From: an uncultured Actinomycetes bacterium
GTDB taxonomy: Bacteria > Actinomycetota > Actinomycetes > Nanopelagicales > Nanopelagicaceae
Direction: 5' to 3'
DNA length: 33,580 nt
Assembly (NCBI GenBank): GCA_903842855.1
Contig: CAIMNT010000214.1
Span: 1 to 33,580, forward strand
Position 1 is the first letter of the stretch. The number at the start of each line of letters is the position of its first letter. The notes under the pieces are model-generated. The model was given only the letters and a program-made list of their open reading frames with translations, searched no databases and was not told the DNA's origin. Below, in pieces: positions 1-8,716 of this stretch. The position numbers and the translations under genes are program-made.

Positions 1-390
1 GGCCCGACTATTCCGATACTGAAAGAGATGGGCGTGGAGAGCTTCGCCGAACCTAATGATGTTCGTGAATTAACCGATGGAATAACCATTGAGGTAGCAG
101 GATTCACGCTTAAAGCGTTACATGCACCCGGACATACTCCCGGTTCAACCGTTTTTATCGTGGACGACGAACATTTGATTAGCGGCGATGTTCTCTTTCA
201 GAACTCCATAGGAAATACAACTCAACGACTGGGATCAGATTCAGCGATGAAAAAGACGCTTAGAAATGTGATCTTGCCTCTCGCCGATGAGTTAATTGTG
301 CTTCCTGGTCATGGAGCGGAAACTACAATTGGGCGCGAGCGAAAAAATAATGCGTATTTGCAGGAGCGATATTTAAGGAGTGCTGAGTGA
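1..390 (+). CDS. Metallo-beta-lactamase-fold hydrolase, C-terminal part (5' truncated by window)
   Basis: The reading frame is open from base 1, so this is the C-terminal portion of a longer protein. It shows glyoxalase II-like metallo-beta-lactamase features: HAPGHTPGS (metal-binding His region), SGDVLF (bridging Asp) and LPGHG (late His ligand), followed by a conserved RERKNNAYL tail. Such enzymes hydrolyse thioesters or related substrates using a di-metal centre; the substrate cannot be told from sequence. An MBL-fold gene directly upstream of hisS is a common actinobacterial arrangement (known context). The stop TGA overlaps the hisS start, so the two are very probably co-transcribed. The N-terminal HxHxDH metal motif lies outside the window and cannot be checked. 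Confidence 0.88.
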   Translation, partial: GPTIPILKEMGVESFAEPNDVRELTDGITIEVAGFTLKALHAPGHTPGSTVFIVDDEHLISGDVLFQNSIGNTTQRLGSDSAMKKTLRNVILPLADELIVLPGHGAETTIGRERKNNAYLQERYLRSAE

Positions 391-1661
391 TGGCAAAGAT
401 TGCCGCGCCTAAGGGAGTAAGTGAGTATTTCCCTGACCGCTCCAAACACTTTGAGTTCATTCGCGAAGTCTTAATTCATTCTGCAAAAGTTGCCGGATAT
501 GAATTAATCGAACTGCCAGTCTTTGAAGATACTGAACTTTTTAGACGTGGTGTTGGCGAATCAACCGATGTCGTAAGCAAAGAGATGTTTAGCTTTGAAG
601 ATCGTGGGGGAAGGGCGATAACTCTTCGCCCCGAGGGAACCGCCGGAGTGATGCGATCTGTCATCGAGAACAACCTTGATCGTGGCCGACTGCCCGTAAA
701 AGTTTACTATTCGGGTCAGTTTTTCCGAGCTGAGCGTCCACAGCTTGGAAGGTATCGCCAGTTTTATCAAGTCGGGATTGAGGCAATTGGAGTGGCCGAT
801 CCTCAACTCGATGTTGAAGTTATCGCGGTGGCAGATCGCGCATTTAAGAGATTGGGATTGAAGCGTTACCGTCTGGAGATCACCTCACTCGGAGATTCGA
901 CATCCCGACAGAACTATTTGACCGACCTCCGGGCATACATAGCAGGTATTTCCCTTGACGAGGCAACCCGAGAACGAGCCAATATAAATCCCCTGCGATT
1001 ATTTGATGACAAGCGTTTAGAGGTTCGCGACCAGTTAATTGACGCTCCAGTCTTACTGGATTACTTAACTGAACAGAGTGCGCAGGATTTTGCCGCTGTG
1101 CAGGAGTCTCTTACGATTTTAGGAATTGATTTTGTTATAAACAAACGCATGGTTCGCGGTTTGGACTATTACACGGATACGGCATTTGAATTCGTCCATC
1201 AAGACTTAGGTGCTCAATCTGGAATCGGAGGCGGCGGACGATACGACGGCCTCATGTCACAACTCGGTGGGCAAGATCTCTCTGGAATTGGATTCGGGTT
1301 GGGTGTTGATCGAATCCTTCTCGCATGTGAGGCCGAACAAATTTTATTGCCTGAAGAGTTGGGCCTTGATCTTTATATTGTGCCTTTAGGGACTGGAGAA
1401 GCGGCTCTCAAGCTGGCAGAAGATCTTCGTGCCCGAGATATTCGGGTTGATCTTGCCTTTGGCGACAAGGCTCTTAAGGGAGCCATGAAGTCCGCCGATA
1501 AAAGTGGGGCTAAGTACAGTCTGGTCCTTGGCGCCGATGAATTGACCTCCGGATTGGTCAAATTAAAGGATATGAAAACTGGCGAGTCGGACTCGGTTAC
1601 TCTTAGTTCTTTAGCAAACGAACTTAATGCACGAATTTCACGCAATGGAGAGCTCTCTTAA
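390..1661 (+). CDS. hisS: Histidyl-tRNA synthetase
   Basis: Class II aminoacyl-tRNA synthetase that charges tRNA-His in the cytoplasm. Counting from the ATG at 390, motif 2 begins at R113 (RAERPQLGRYRQFYQ), the HisRS-specific block RGLDYYTDTAFEF starts at R256, the second signature GGGRYDG follows near residue 281, and motif 3 GIGFGLGVDRIL starts at G299. The last ~95 residues form the anticodon-binding domain. About 423 residues is normal for bacterial HisRS. The start is ambiguous between GTG 387 and ATG 390; AAGGAG at 375-380 serves either, and I prefer the ATG, which overlaps the upstream stop by one base. The gene sits one base ahead of aspS, the usual actinobacterial hisS-aspS pair. Confidence 0.97.
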   Translation: MAKIAAPKGVSEYFPDRSKHFEFIREVLIHSAKVAGYELIELPVFEDTELFRRGVGESTDVVSKEMFSFEDRGGRAITLRPEGTAGVMRSVIENNLDRGRLPVKVYYSGQFFRAERPQLGRYRQFYQVGIEAIGVADPQLDVEVIAVADRAFKRLGLKRYRLEITSLGDSTSRQNYLTDLRAYIAGISLDEATRERANINPLRLFDDKRLEVRDQLIDAPVLLDYLTEQSAQDFAAVQESLTILGIDFVINKRMVRGLDYYTDTAFEFVHQDLGAQSGIGGGGRYDGLMSQLGGQDLSGIGFGLGVDRILLACEAEQILLPEELGLDLYIVPLGTGEAALKLAEDLRARDIRVDLAFGDKALKGAMKSADKSGAKYSLVLGADELTSGLVKLKDMKTGESDSVTLSSLANELNARISRNGELS

Positions 1662-1662
1662 C

Positions 1663-3411
1663 ATGCTACGTACACATGACGCAGGTCTACTTACGAAGTC
1701 CGATGTCGGAACCACCGTTGTTCTTGCAGGTTGGGTGGCTCGGCGTCGAGATCACGGGGGAGTCGCCTTCATTGATCTGCGTGATTCATCTGGTGCTGTG
1801 CAGATTGTCATCAAGGACGAGATCGCAGGCGCATTGCGTGCCGAGTGGTGCGTCCTCATTACAGGTACCGTTAGACAGCGACCTGCAGGAAATGAGAATC
1901 TCAATATCGCGACAGGTGAGATAGAGATCGACTGTGAAAAGTTGGAAGTGCTCAGCGAAGCTGCCCCTCTACCATTCCCGGTTGATAGTGGTGATCTTTC
2001 GAATATCAGCGAAGAGATCCGTTTGAAGTATCGATATCTTGATCTGCGCCGTGAAGGACCAGCAAGGAACTTGCGTCTTCGTTCGAAGGTAACATCGACG
2101 ATTCGTTCAGTTATGGACCGACTGGATTTCCATGAGATCGAGACCCCATACCTCACTCGTTCAACCCCAGAAGGTGCAAGAGATTTCCTCGTGCCAGTCA
2201 GATTGCAACCTGGAAGTTGGTATGCCCTGCCTCAATCACCACAACTTTTCAAGCAGTTATTGATGGTTGCGGGGATGGAGCGCTATTACCAAATCGCGCG
2301 CTGTTTCCGAGATGAAGATTTCAGAGCTGATCGCCAACCTGAATTCACTCAGTTGGATATCGAGATGTCGTTCATCGACCAGGAAGATATCTTGCGAGTG
2401 GCAGAGGAGATTCTAGAAGAGGTCTTCCTCAAAACAGTGGGGTACCAAATCCCTCGTCCGATCCCGCGGATGACATATGCCGAGGTTATGCGTCGATTTG
2501 GTTCCGATAAACCAGATCTACGTTTTGGCCAAGAAATTGTGGATGTTAAAGATTTCTTCAAAGATACAACCTTCCGCGTCTTCCAAGCTGATTACGTAGG
2601 AGCGGTTGTAATGCCTGGGGGAGCAGGCTCCCCTCGTCGCGAACTAGATGCTTGGCAAGATTGGGCGAAGGCACGCGGAGCAAAGGGGTTGGCCTACATT
2701 CTTGTTCAGGCTGATGGCTCTCTAGGCGGCCCAGTTGCTAAGAATTTGTCTGAAGGTGAGGCGGCAGGAATTGCAGCGTATACACAGGCTCAGCCAGGTG
2801 ATGCAATTTTCTTCGCTGCCGGGACCAAAAGCACTTCTCAAGCCTTGTTAGGTGCTGTGAGACTCGAGATTGCAGCTCGCTGCAATCTCATCGCGCCAGG
2901 TCGTTGGGAGTTTTTATGGGTCGTCGATGCGCCTATGTTTGAACAAGTCGATGCCGATAACGCCGCCGCGGGTTGGACTGCAGTACACCACCCCTTTACA
3001 GGTCCTAAACCTGAATTTGCGGACTCCTTTCATAGCGATCCAGGCAACGCTTTGGCCTATGCCTATGACATTGTTCTTAATGGAAACGAGATCGGTGGCG
3101 GCTCAATTCGTATTCACAAACGCGAGATGCAACAACGGGTCTTCGATGTAATCGGGTTAACCCCTGAAGAGGCGAAGAGTAAGTTTGGCTTCTTGCTGGA
3201 AGCGTTTAACTACGGTCCACCTCCCCATGGTGGAATCGCTCTGGGCATGGATCGACTCTGCGCTCTCTTGACCGGTGCCGATTCGATTCGTGAGGTAATC
3301 GCCTTTCCAAAGACAGCCAGCGGCGGTGATCCTTTGACCGGAGCGCCAACCCCCATTACAGCGGCACAACGCAAAGAGGCTGGCGTTGATTTTGTACCTG
3401 AAGCCAAGTAA
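1663..3411 (+). CDS. aspS: Aspartyl-tRNA synthetase, bacterial type (probably non-discriminating Asp/Asn)
   Basis: Class II synthetase with an N-terminal OB-fold anticodon domain (GWVARRRDHGG, residues ~23-33), the catalytic core with motif 2 around R213 (CFRDEDFRADRQPEF) and motif 3 GGIALGMDRL ending in R531, and the inserted GAD domain typical of bacteria. ATG 1663 is chosen because the protein then opens MLRTHDAG, as in actinobacterial AspRS; upstream in-frame ATGs at 1627 and 1645 would extend it into hisS. It begins one base after the hisS stop and has no clear Shine-Dalgarno, so coupling is likely. Residue 31 is His in the RRRDHGG loop, where E. coli has Leu; His here is associated with enzymes that also make Asp-tRNA-Asn for GatCAB (inference). 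Length 582 is typical. Confidence 0.97.
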   Translation: MLRTHDAGLLTKSDVGTTVVLAGWVARRRDHGGVAFIDLRDSSGAVQIVIKDEIAGALRAEWCVLITGTVRQRPAGNENLNIATGEIEIDCEKLEVLSEAAPLPFPVDSGDLSNISEEIRLKYRYLDLRREGPARNLRLRSKVTSTIRSVMDRLDFHEIETPYLTRSTPEGARDFLVPVRLQPGSWYALPQSPQLFKQLLMVAGMERYYQIARCFRDEDFRADRQPEFTQLDIEMSFIDQEDILRVAEEILEEVFLKTVGYQIPRPIPRMTYAEVMRRFGSDKPDLRFGQEIVDVKDFFKDTTFRVFQADYVGAVVMPGGAGSPRRELDAWQDWAKARGAKGLAYILVQADGSLGGPVAKNLSEGEAAGIAAYTQAQPGDAIFFAAGTKSTSQALLGAVRLEIAARCNLIAPGRWEFLWVVDAPMFEQVDADNAAAGWTAVHHPFTGPKPEFADSFHSDPGNALAYAYDIVLNGNEIGGGSIRIHKREMQQRVFDVIGLTPEEAKSKFGFLLEAFNYGPPPHGGIALGMDRLCALLTGADSIREVIAFPKTASGGDPLTGAPTPITAAQRKEAGVDFVPEAK

Positions 3412-3438
3412 TTAACTTTACCCACTCGTAAGTTCAGG

Positions 3439-3444
3439 TAGGCT
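3439..3444 (+). promoter_or_regulatory. Predicted -10 box, leaderless promoter of the DUF948-like gene
   Basis: TAGGCT is followed by six bases and then ATG at 3451. A start about seven bases after the -10 box would place the first base of the transcript on the A of the ATG. No Shine-Dalgarno precedes the gene. One of seven identical arrangements in this window. No convincing -35 box is visible. Confidence 0.6.
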
Positions 3445-3450
3445 AGCGGT

Positions 3451-3738
3451 ATGGGTCCAGGAGGAATTGCAACCATTATTGTGGCGAGCTCACTGCTCAT
3501 CGTCGCAGTTGCTATCGCCTATGCCATCAATCGAGTTGGTAAACTCATCGATGAGGTCAAGAAGACCGTTCAAAGCGTTAACAAAATTGTCTCCACTGCA
3601 GAGAATTTCACCGAGAAGGTCACCGGTTCTATCTCCAACCTAATTGAGAAGAACTCGGGATTTCTAAAAGTCATTGGCTCGCTTGTGGGCGCCTTTGCCG
3701 GGAAGAAGTTCGGACGCTCCGATCGGGAGCACGAGTAA
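3451..3738 (+). CDS. Small DUF948-like membrane protein
   Basis: A 95-residue protein with one N-terminal hydrophobic segment (about residues 5-26, GIATIIVASSLLIVAVAIAY) followed by a polar, heptad-like helix (about 28-70, with VGKLIDEVKKTVQSVNKIV) and a basic/acidic tail. This matches the DUF948 family of single-pass proteins with a cytoplasmic or extracytoplasmic helix; the molecular function is unknown. A DUF948 gene just upstream of alaS is a recurrent actinobacterial context, which supports the family call but not a role. It appears to have its own leaderless promoter and lies three bases ahead of alaS, so it may head the alaS-ruvX-mltG transcript. Confidence 0.8.
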   Translation: MGPGGIATIIVASSLLIVAVAIAYAINRVGKLIDEVKKTVQSVNKIVSTAENFTEKVTGSISNLIEKNSGFLKVIGSLVGAFAGKKFGRSDREHE

Positions 3739-3741
3739 TAG

Positions 3742-6414
3742 GTGGAATCTGCAGAAATTAGAGCGCGATGGCTGCGCTTCTTTGAGTCCGACAATGCCCT
3801 GGGACTAAAACATACAGTGGTTCCCTCAGCCTCTTTGATCGCTGACGACCCAAATCTCCTCTTAGTGAATGCTGGGATGGTTCCCTTTAAGCCGTACTTC
3901 TTAGGGGAGGTAAAACCTCCTTTTGCTCGCGCTACCTCTGTTCAAAAGTGCGTTCGTACCCTAGATATTGATGAAGTTGGCAAGACAACCCGTCACGCCT
4001 CGTTCTTTCAGATGTGTGGCAATTTCTCTTTCGGAGATTATTTTAAAGAGGGTGCCATCACGATGGCTTGGGAGTTGCTAACCAAGCCAATATCAGAGGG
4101 TGGATATGGTTTCCCAGAAGATAAATTGTGGGTAACTGTCTACCTCAATGATGATGAGGCAGCGGATATCTGGCATAAGAAAGTTGGAGTACCTAAAGAG
4201 CGCATTCAACGTCGCGGTATGGCCGACAACTTTTGGTCAATGGGAGTAGCGGGGCCGTGCGGTCCTTGCTCTGAGATTTATTACGATCGCGGGCCTCAGT
4301 ATGGACGCGAAGGTGGTCCGATCGCTGATGAGGATCGATATCTTGAGGTCTGGAACTTGGTCTTCATGCAGAATATTCGCGCAGATGGCGGAAGCAAGGA
4401 TGATTACCCAATCATCGGAGAGTTGCCGGCTAAGAATATTGATACCGGTCTTGGACTAGAGCGGACCGCAGCACTTTTACAAGGTGTAGAAAATATTTAC
4501 GAGATCGACACCACCATGCAGATTCTCTCCAAGGCCTCAGAGCTTGCCGGTGTTACCTATGGCAAAGATGCTAAGAGCGATGTCTCTCTTCGAGTAGTCG
4601 CCGACCATGCCAGAACATCGATGATGCTCATAGGTGATGGGGTGTTACCCGGTAATGAGGGTCGCGGATATGTGTTGCGTCGCATGATGCGTCGCACCAT
4701 TCGAAATATGCGCATCCTCGGAGCACCTGATCACAATTCAAAAGAACTCCTGTTGGCTGCGATTGGTGCGATGTCGCCGCAGTATCCTGAACTCACCGAG
4801 AAGCGTGATCGGATCATTGAAGTTACTGAATCCGAGGAGGAATCCTTCCTCTCCACTTTGAAGAGTGGAACCCAAATATTTGATCTCGCATCTTCTGAGG
4901 CGAAGAGCCAGAACGGTTCAACTCTTGCGGGAGATACCGTTTTCAAATTACACGATACATATGGTTTTCCATTTGATCTCACCCTAGAGATGGCTACAGA
5001 GTCCGGACTCAAGGTAGATGAGATCGGGTTTAGAAAATTAATGAAGGAGCAGAAAGATCGGGCCAAGGCCGATGCTAAAGCCAAGAAGAGCGGACACACC
5101 GACCTCTCTGAGTACCGCAAGATCGTAGATTCGCATGGCAAGACGGATTTCATTGGATATCAACACCTTGAAGGTGAAGCGAAGATCCAAGCGATCATGG
5201 TTGATGGGGAAAATGTTGTCGAGGCTCACGAGGGTGATGTAGAGATAATCTTGGATCGGACTCCTTTCTACGCAGAAGGTGGCGGACAACTCTCCGACGG
5301 CGGTTTCTTGCAGCTAGCCAATGGCGCCAGAATCGCAATCGAAGATGTGCAATCACCCGTCCCGGGCTTGTATGTCCACCGTGGAAGGATTATTTCTGGC
5401 GCGGCTCAGATCAACGATCAATTATTTGCACAGATCGATCAATCTAGGCGTAAGGCGATATCCCGCGCGCACACTGCAACTCACATGGTTCATAAGGCTT
5501 TTCGCGAAGCCTTAGGTGAAAGCGCAACGCAGGCAGGATCGGAGAATGCTCCAGGTCGTTTTAGATTTGATTTCCCAGCGAGCGGGGCTGTGCCAACGAG
5601 CGTGCTTAATGATGTAGAGGCTCGAGTTAACTTGGTTCTCATTGAGAACTTAGAGGTCACTGCAGAACAGATGAGTCAGGCTCGCGCGAAAGAGATCGGC
5701 GCCATGGCACTCTTTGGCGAGAAATATGGCGACGTTGTACGAGTTGTGAGTGTGGGTGATTGGGCGCGCGAGCTTTGCGGTGGAACCCACGTTCACTCAT
5801 CCGCTGAGTTAGGTGTTGTTAAGTTGCTTAGTGAGTCATCTATTGGGGCCGGAGTTCGTCGCGTTGAAGCGTTAGTTGGAGCAGACGCATTCTCCTACCT
5901 GGCTCGAGAACATATCCTGCTCAACTCCTTGACTGAGATCATTAAAGGGGCGAGAGTCGAAGAGCTTCCAGAGCGAATATCCGACCTTCTTACTAAGATG
6001 AAAACTATCGAGAAAGAGTTGGCCTCGTATAAATCTGCGCAAGCCTTGGCATCAGTCAATGAACTCGCCAAAAATTTTGAATCAATTGGTCAACATCGAG
6101 TTCTGATCTCTCAAGTGGCGGATGGTATTTCCGGAGATGACCTAAGAGTCATGGCGTTAGATCTACGCAATCGCGATCCGCGTTCGGTGGTTGGTTTGCT
6201 CTCTATACAATCTGAGAAAGTTGTTCTTGTAGTCGCTGTCTCTGCGGACTCAATCTCCAACGGCATCAAAGCGGGTCAACTAGTCAAAATTGGATCTGCC
6301 ATTCTCGGTGGTGGCGGCGGCGGAAAAGATGATTTTGCACAAGGCGGGGGAGTGGATCCCACTAAAATAGAAGCTGCGATTGCTGATTTAAAGGCAGCGA
6401 TAGGTTCTATCTAA
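3742..6414 (+). CDS. alaS: Alanyl-tRNA synthetase
   Basis: Charges tRNA-Ala and clears mischarged Ser/Gly-tRNA-Ala. The N-terminal class II catalytic domain shows NAGMVPFKPYF and RHASFFQMCGNFSFGDYFK. The editing domain contains the zinc-type motifs HTATH (residues 577-581) and CGGTH (679-683), so editing looks intact. A C-terminal DHHA1 region ends with GGGGGGKDDFAQGGG, a tRNA-binding Gly-rich motif. At 890 residues it is full length. The GTG start at 3742 gives MESAEIRARWLRFFE, the standard AlaRS N-terminus; the ribosome-binding site is poor, suggesting coupling to the small membrane-protein gene ending three bases upstream. ruvX follows after three bases, as in many actinobacteria. Confidence 0.98.
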   Translation: MESAEIRARWLRFFESDNALGLKHTVVPSASLIADDPNLLLVNAGMVPFKPYFLGEVKPPFARATSVQKCVRTLDIDEVGKTTRHASFFQMCGNFSFGDYFKEGAITMAWELLTKPISEGGYGFPEDKLWVTVYLNDDEAADIWHKKVGVPKERIQRRGMADNFWSMGVAGPCGPCSEIYYDRGPQYGREGGPIADEDRYLEVWNLVFMQNIRADGGSKDDYPIIGELPAKNIDTGLGLERTAALLQGVENIYEIDTTMQILSKASELAGVTYGKDAKSDVSLRVVADHARTSMMLIGDGVLPGNEGRGYVLRRMMRRTIRNMRILGAPDHNSKELLLAAIGAMSPQYPELTEKRDRIIEVTESEEESFLSTLKSGTQIFDLASSEAKSQNGSTLAGDTVFKLHDTYGFPFDLTLEMATESGLKVDEIGFRKLMKEQKDRAKADAKAKKSGHTDLSEYRKIVDSHGKTDFIGYQHLEGEAKIQAIMVDGENVVEAHEGDVEIILDRTPFYAEGGGQLSDGGFLQLANGARIAIEDVQSPVPGLYVHRGRIISGAAQINDQLFAQIDQSRRKAISRAHTATHMVHKAFREALGESATQAGSENAPGRFRFDFPASGAVPTSVLNDVEARVNLVLIENLEVTAEQMSQARAKEIGAMALFGEKYGDVVRVVSVGDWARELCGGTHVHSSAELGVVKLLSESSIGAGVRRVEALVGADAFSYLAREHILLNSLTEIIKGARVEELPERISDLLTKMKTIEKELASYKSAQALASVNELAKNFESIGQHRVLISQVADGISGDDLRVMALDLRNRDPRSVVGLLSIQSEKVVLVVAVSADSISNGIKAGQLVKIGSAILGGGGGGKDDFAQGGGVDPTKIEAAIADLKAAIGSI

Positions 6415-6417
6415 GCC

Positions 6418-6855
6418 ATGAAGAACGGCCGGCGCATTGCCTTTGATTACGGCCAAGTTCGGATTGGTGTGGCGGTCAGTGATCAATCGGGTCTCATAGC
6501 ATCGCCGGTCGCGACTCTTCAATCACGTGATCCGGAGTTGGTAGCGCAATTGAATTCACTATTCGTTGAATACGAGCCGATCTACATTGTCATTGGTGAG
6601 CCAAAGCATTTATCAGGTGCATCAAATCCCTCGCTCATTGCCGCGCGCGAATTTGGCGATGTAGTGCGAACTATTACAGATGCACCAATTCATTTTATAG
6701 ATGAACGAATGTCAACGGTCTCGGCCTCGAGAGTTTTGCGGGGTGCGGGATTCAATGCCAAAGAGAGCAAGTCAAAGATTGATGCAATGGCCGCGGTCGC
6801 AATTTTAGAGAGTGCTCTGGAACGCGAGAGAGTCGCAGGTGGGCTCGATGAATAG
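6418..6855 (+). CDS. ruvX: YqgF/RuvX-type Holliday junction resolvase-like protein
   Basis: A 145-residue RNase H-fold protein. Visible family motifs are IAFDYGQVRIGVAVSD near the N-terminus (first acidic residue in FDYG), VIGEPKHLSG in the middle and the acidic IDERMSTVSA block; a final Asp lies in KSKIDAMAA. The family has been linked to pre-16S rRNA 5'-end processing (YqgF) and, in mycobacteria, to Holliday junction resolution (RuvX); which applies here cannot be decided from sequence. It follows alaS by three bases and overlaps mltG by eight bases, the common actinobacterial order alaS-ruvX-mltG-aroE. Confidence 0.94.
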   Translation: MKNGRRIAFDYGQVRIGVAVSDQSGLIASPVATLQSRDPELVAQLNSLFVEYEPIYIVIGEPKHLSGASNPSLIAAREFGDVVRTITDAPIHFIDERMSTVSASRVLRGAGFNAKESKSKIDAMAAVAILESALERERVAGGLDE

Positions 6856-7864
6856 ACCCAAGCAACGCAATCTCATTACAGCTTTCGTTGTCCTAGTGCT
6901 GCTTCTAGTGACATTGATAGTCCAAAGAGTTATGGTTTTAAACGGCAACTCTGATTATCCTAAAGGCACGCCGGGTCAAGATGTACGCATCGTGGTGACA
7001 AAAGGTGAGAGCGGGACTGCGATTGCAGAAGACCTTGCCACGCAGCATGTTGTGGCAAAGGCCTCCACCGTTATTAAGAAATTAATCGCCGGGAAAGTTG
7101 TCGGTATCGCTCCCGGGATTCACTTGATTCAGAGCGTTATCCCAAGTGACCTTGCAATCTCCGAGCTCCTCGATCAGAAGAGAATTATCGACTCTATCTA
7201 CGTTCTGCCGGGCTCTACTGAGGCAGATATCTTGAACGAGTTGCATCTAGTTACCTCACTCACGCAAGCCGACTCTCTCAGCACCATCACTCCAGTTTTT
7301 CCAAATCCTTTAAACTCTCTTGAGGGACAGCTAGCTCCGGTTCAGTATTCATTTCAGCCTAATACGACCACTCACGATGCTCTGGTAAATATGCTCAAGA
7401 CTTTCTCGGAGGAGATCGCTGCCACCAAACTGAGTGGAGGATTTGAACACCTCAGCCCTTATCAAGTTCTGACGGTCGCATCCCTGCTGCAAATTGAGGC
7501 GGACCCGGCTGACTACGGGAAAGTTGCGAGAGTTATATATAACCGTTTGGCGATCGGCATGCCGCTACAACTCAATTCTACGGTGCAATATGCACTAGGG
7601 CTCAGGGGGCAGATTGGACTTAGCATCAAGGCAACTAAGGTTGATTCGCCCTACAACACTTACCTCCACACCGGCTTGCCTCCGACGCCAATATCCAACC
7701 CTTCTATCTCGGCGATATCGGATGCTCTCAACCCGGAAGCTGGAAATTGGCTCTATTTCATCACGGTCAAGCCGCATGACACCAGATTTACCAGCGACTT
7801 CACCACATTTGAAAATTGGTTCACGCTCTATAAACAGAATGTAGCGGCAGGCGCATTCAAGTGA
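6848..7864 (+). CDS. mltG: Endolytic peptidoglycan transglycosylase MltG (YceG family)
   Basis: A membrane-anchored enzyme that cuts nascent glycan strands, thought to terminate elongation. A single transmembrane segment spans about residues 9-30 (AFVVLVLLLVTLIVQ), with the rest outside the membrane. The catalytic block reads ASLLQIEADPADYGKVA with the presumed catalytic Glu at 217; NRLAIGMPLQLNSTVQY and YNTYLHTGLPPTPISNPS follow, as in the family. The ATG at 6848 is preferred over an in-frame ATG 36 bases upstream because it has an AGGTGGG ribosome-binding site and leaves a short cytoplasmic tail before the membrane helix. Length 338, a little shorter than many actinobacterial homologues. 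It overlaps ruvX by eight bases and aroE by four. Confidence 0.95.
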   Translation: MNRPKQRNLITAFVVLVLLLVTLIVQRVMVLNGNSDYPKGTPGQDVRIVVTKGESGTAIAEDLATQHVVAKASTVIKKLIAGKVVGIAPGIHLIQSVIPSDLAISELLDQKRIIDSIYVLPGSTEADILNELHLVTSLTQADSLSTITPVFPNPLNSLEGQLAPVQYSFQPNTTTHDALVNMLKTFSEEIAATKLSGGFEHLSPYQVLTVASLLQIEADPADYGKVARVIYNRLAIGMPLQLNSTVQYALGLRGQIGLSIKATKVDSPYNTYLHTGLPPTPISNPSISAISDALNPEAGNWLYFITVKPHDTRFTSDFTTFENWFTLYKQNVAAGAFK

Positions 7865-8667
7865 TAAAGGCAGCCGTCCTTGGTTCTCCGATCACGCATA
7901 GCCTTTCACCCGCGTTGCATAAGAGAGCCTATGAACTGCTTGGTCTTCCAGCCAGTTACAGTTCCATAGAACTCACTCCCGACCGATCCCTTGATTTTTT
8001 TACACGTGCACTTAAAGAGGATTGGACTGGCTTCTCCCTCACCATGCCGTTGAAGGAGACCATCTTCGATTTGGCTGGTTCGTTAGATTTTGAAATCGAG
8101 CCAATCGCAACGCGAATGAGATCTGCAAATACCATTCTTAAAGTTGGAGAAGTATTTAGAGCTAGTTCAACTGATCGAACCGGGTTTATTCGCTTATTGG
8201 AGAGAGTCAAGAAAGATCGAGTGGCTGTTATCGGCGGGGGAGGCACTGCGCGTGCAGTTCTTGGAGCCCTCGACGGTGTGGCGCGAAACATCGATTTTTT
8301 GTTACGAAATTCTGCGAGATCAGAAGCCCTCTCCACAATCGCAAGTTCAAGTTCAGTGAACTTCTATTCTTTGGACCACTCCCTTGAAGGATATGACTTA
8401 GTTATTTCCACAGTTCCTGCGGGAGCTTCCGATCTAATCGCAGATTCACTTAACTTCAACGTTCCCACCCTCTTTGAGGTGCTCTATAACCCATACCCAA
8501 CCAAACTCCTTGCCAAGGCAATATCCCTTGAGAGCACCGTCTTTGATGGAATAGATCTCCTCGTGGAGCAGGCTTTGGATCAGATAGCTCTATTTAGCGG
8601 CGCAGCCTTTGAATACTCTGGAATGCGTCAAGAATTGTTAGCAGTGGGGCGCGCTCACTTAAAGTAG
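7861..8667 (+). CDS. aroE: Shikimate dehydrogenase
   Basis: NADP(H)-dependent reduction of 3-dehydroshikimate to shikimate. Substrate-binding signatures are SPITHSLSP (residues 9-17), Lys65 in LTMPLKE and Asp105 in STDRTGF, which match the catalytic Lys/Asp pair of the family. The nucleotide-binding loop is GGGGTARAVLGAL. The C-terminus carries DGIDLLVEQALDQIALFSG, the usual helix over the active site. At 268 residues it is normal length. It starts on GTG 7861, overlapping mltG by four bases (GTGA), so translation is probably coupled. It opens a shikimate block that continues after the prepilin peptidase gene. Confidence 0.96.
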   Translation: MIKAAVLGSPITHSLSPALHKRAYELLGLPASYSSIELTPDRSLDFFTRALKEDWTGFSLTMPLKETIFDLAGSLDFEIEPIATRMRSANTILKVGEVFRASSTDRTGFIRLLERVKKDRVAVIGGGGTARAVLGALDGVARNIDFLLRNSARSEALSTIASSSSVNFYSLDHSLEGYDLVISTVPAGASDLIADSLNFNVPTLFEVLYNPYPTKLLAKAISLESTVFDGIDLLVEQALDQIALFSGAAFEYSGMRQELLAVGRAHLK

Positions 8668-8704
8668 TTGTGGATAGATAAAGGGTGCTTTCGTAAAGTC
8701 TCCC

Positions 8705-8710
8705 TAGATT
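8705..8710 (+). promoter_or_regulatory. Predicted -10 box, leaderless promoter of the prepilin peptidase gene
   Basis: TAGATT, six bases, then ATG at 8717; no Shine-Dalgarno is present in the 49-base gap after aroE. Same geometry as six other starts in the window. The transcript would probably continue into aroC and the rest of the shikimate genes. Confidence 0.6.
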
Positions 8711-8716
8711 TCGATC

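Noticed and set aside
1627..1662. Upstream in-frame ATGs extending aspS by 6 or 12 codons
   Set aside because: They overlap the hisS coding region and add residues absent from the conserved MLRTHDAG N-terminus.
2618..2633. GC-rich inverted repeat GGGGAGC-AG-GCTCCCC inside aspS
   Set aside because: It encodes an unremarkable PGGAGSPR segment in frame and has no U-tract or positional link to a gene boundary; probably chance.
4731..5153. Long minus-strand open frame (140 codons) opposite alaS, and similar antisense frames elsewhere
   Set aside because: They lie wholly inside strongly supported genes, show no family motifs and are low-complexity Ser/Arg-rich, as expected of mirror frames.
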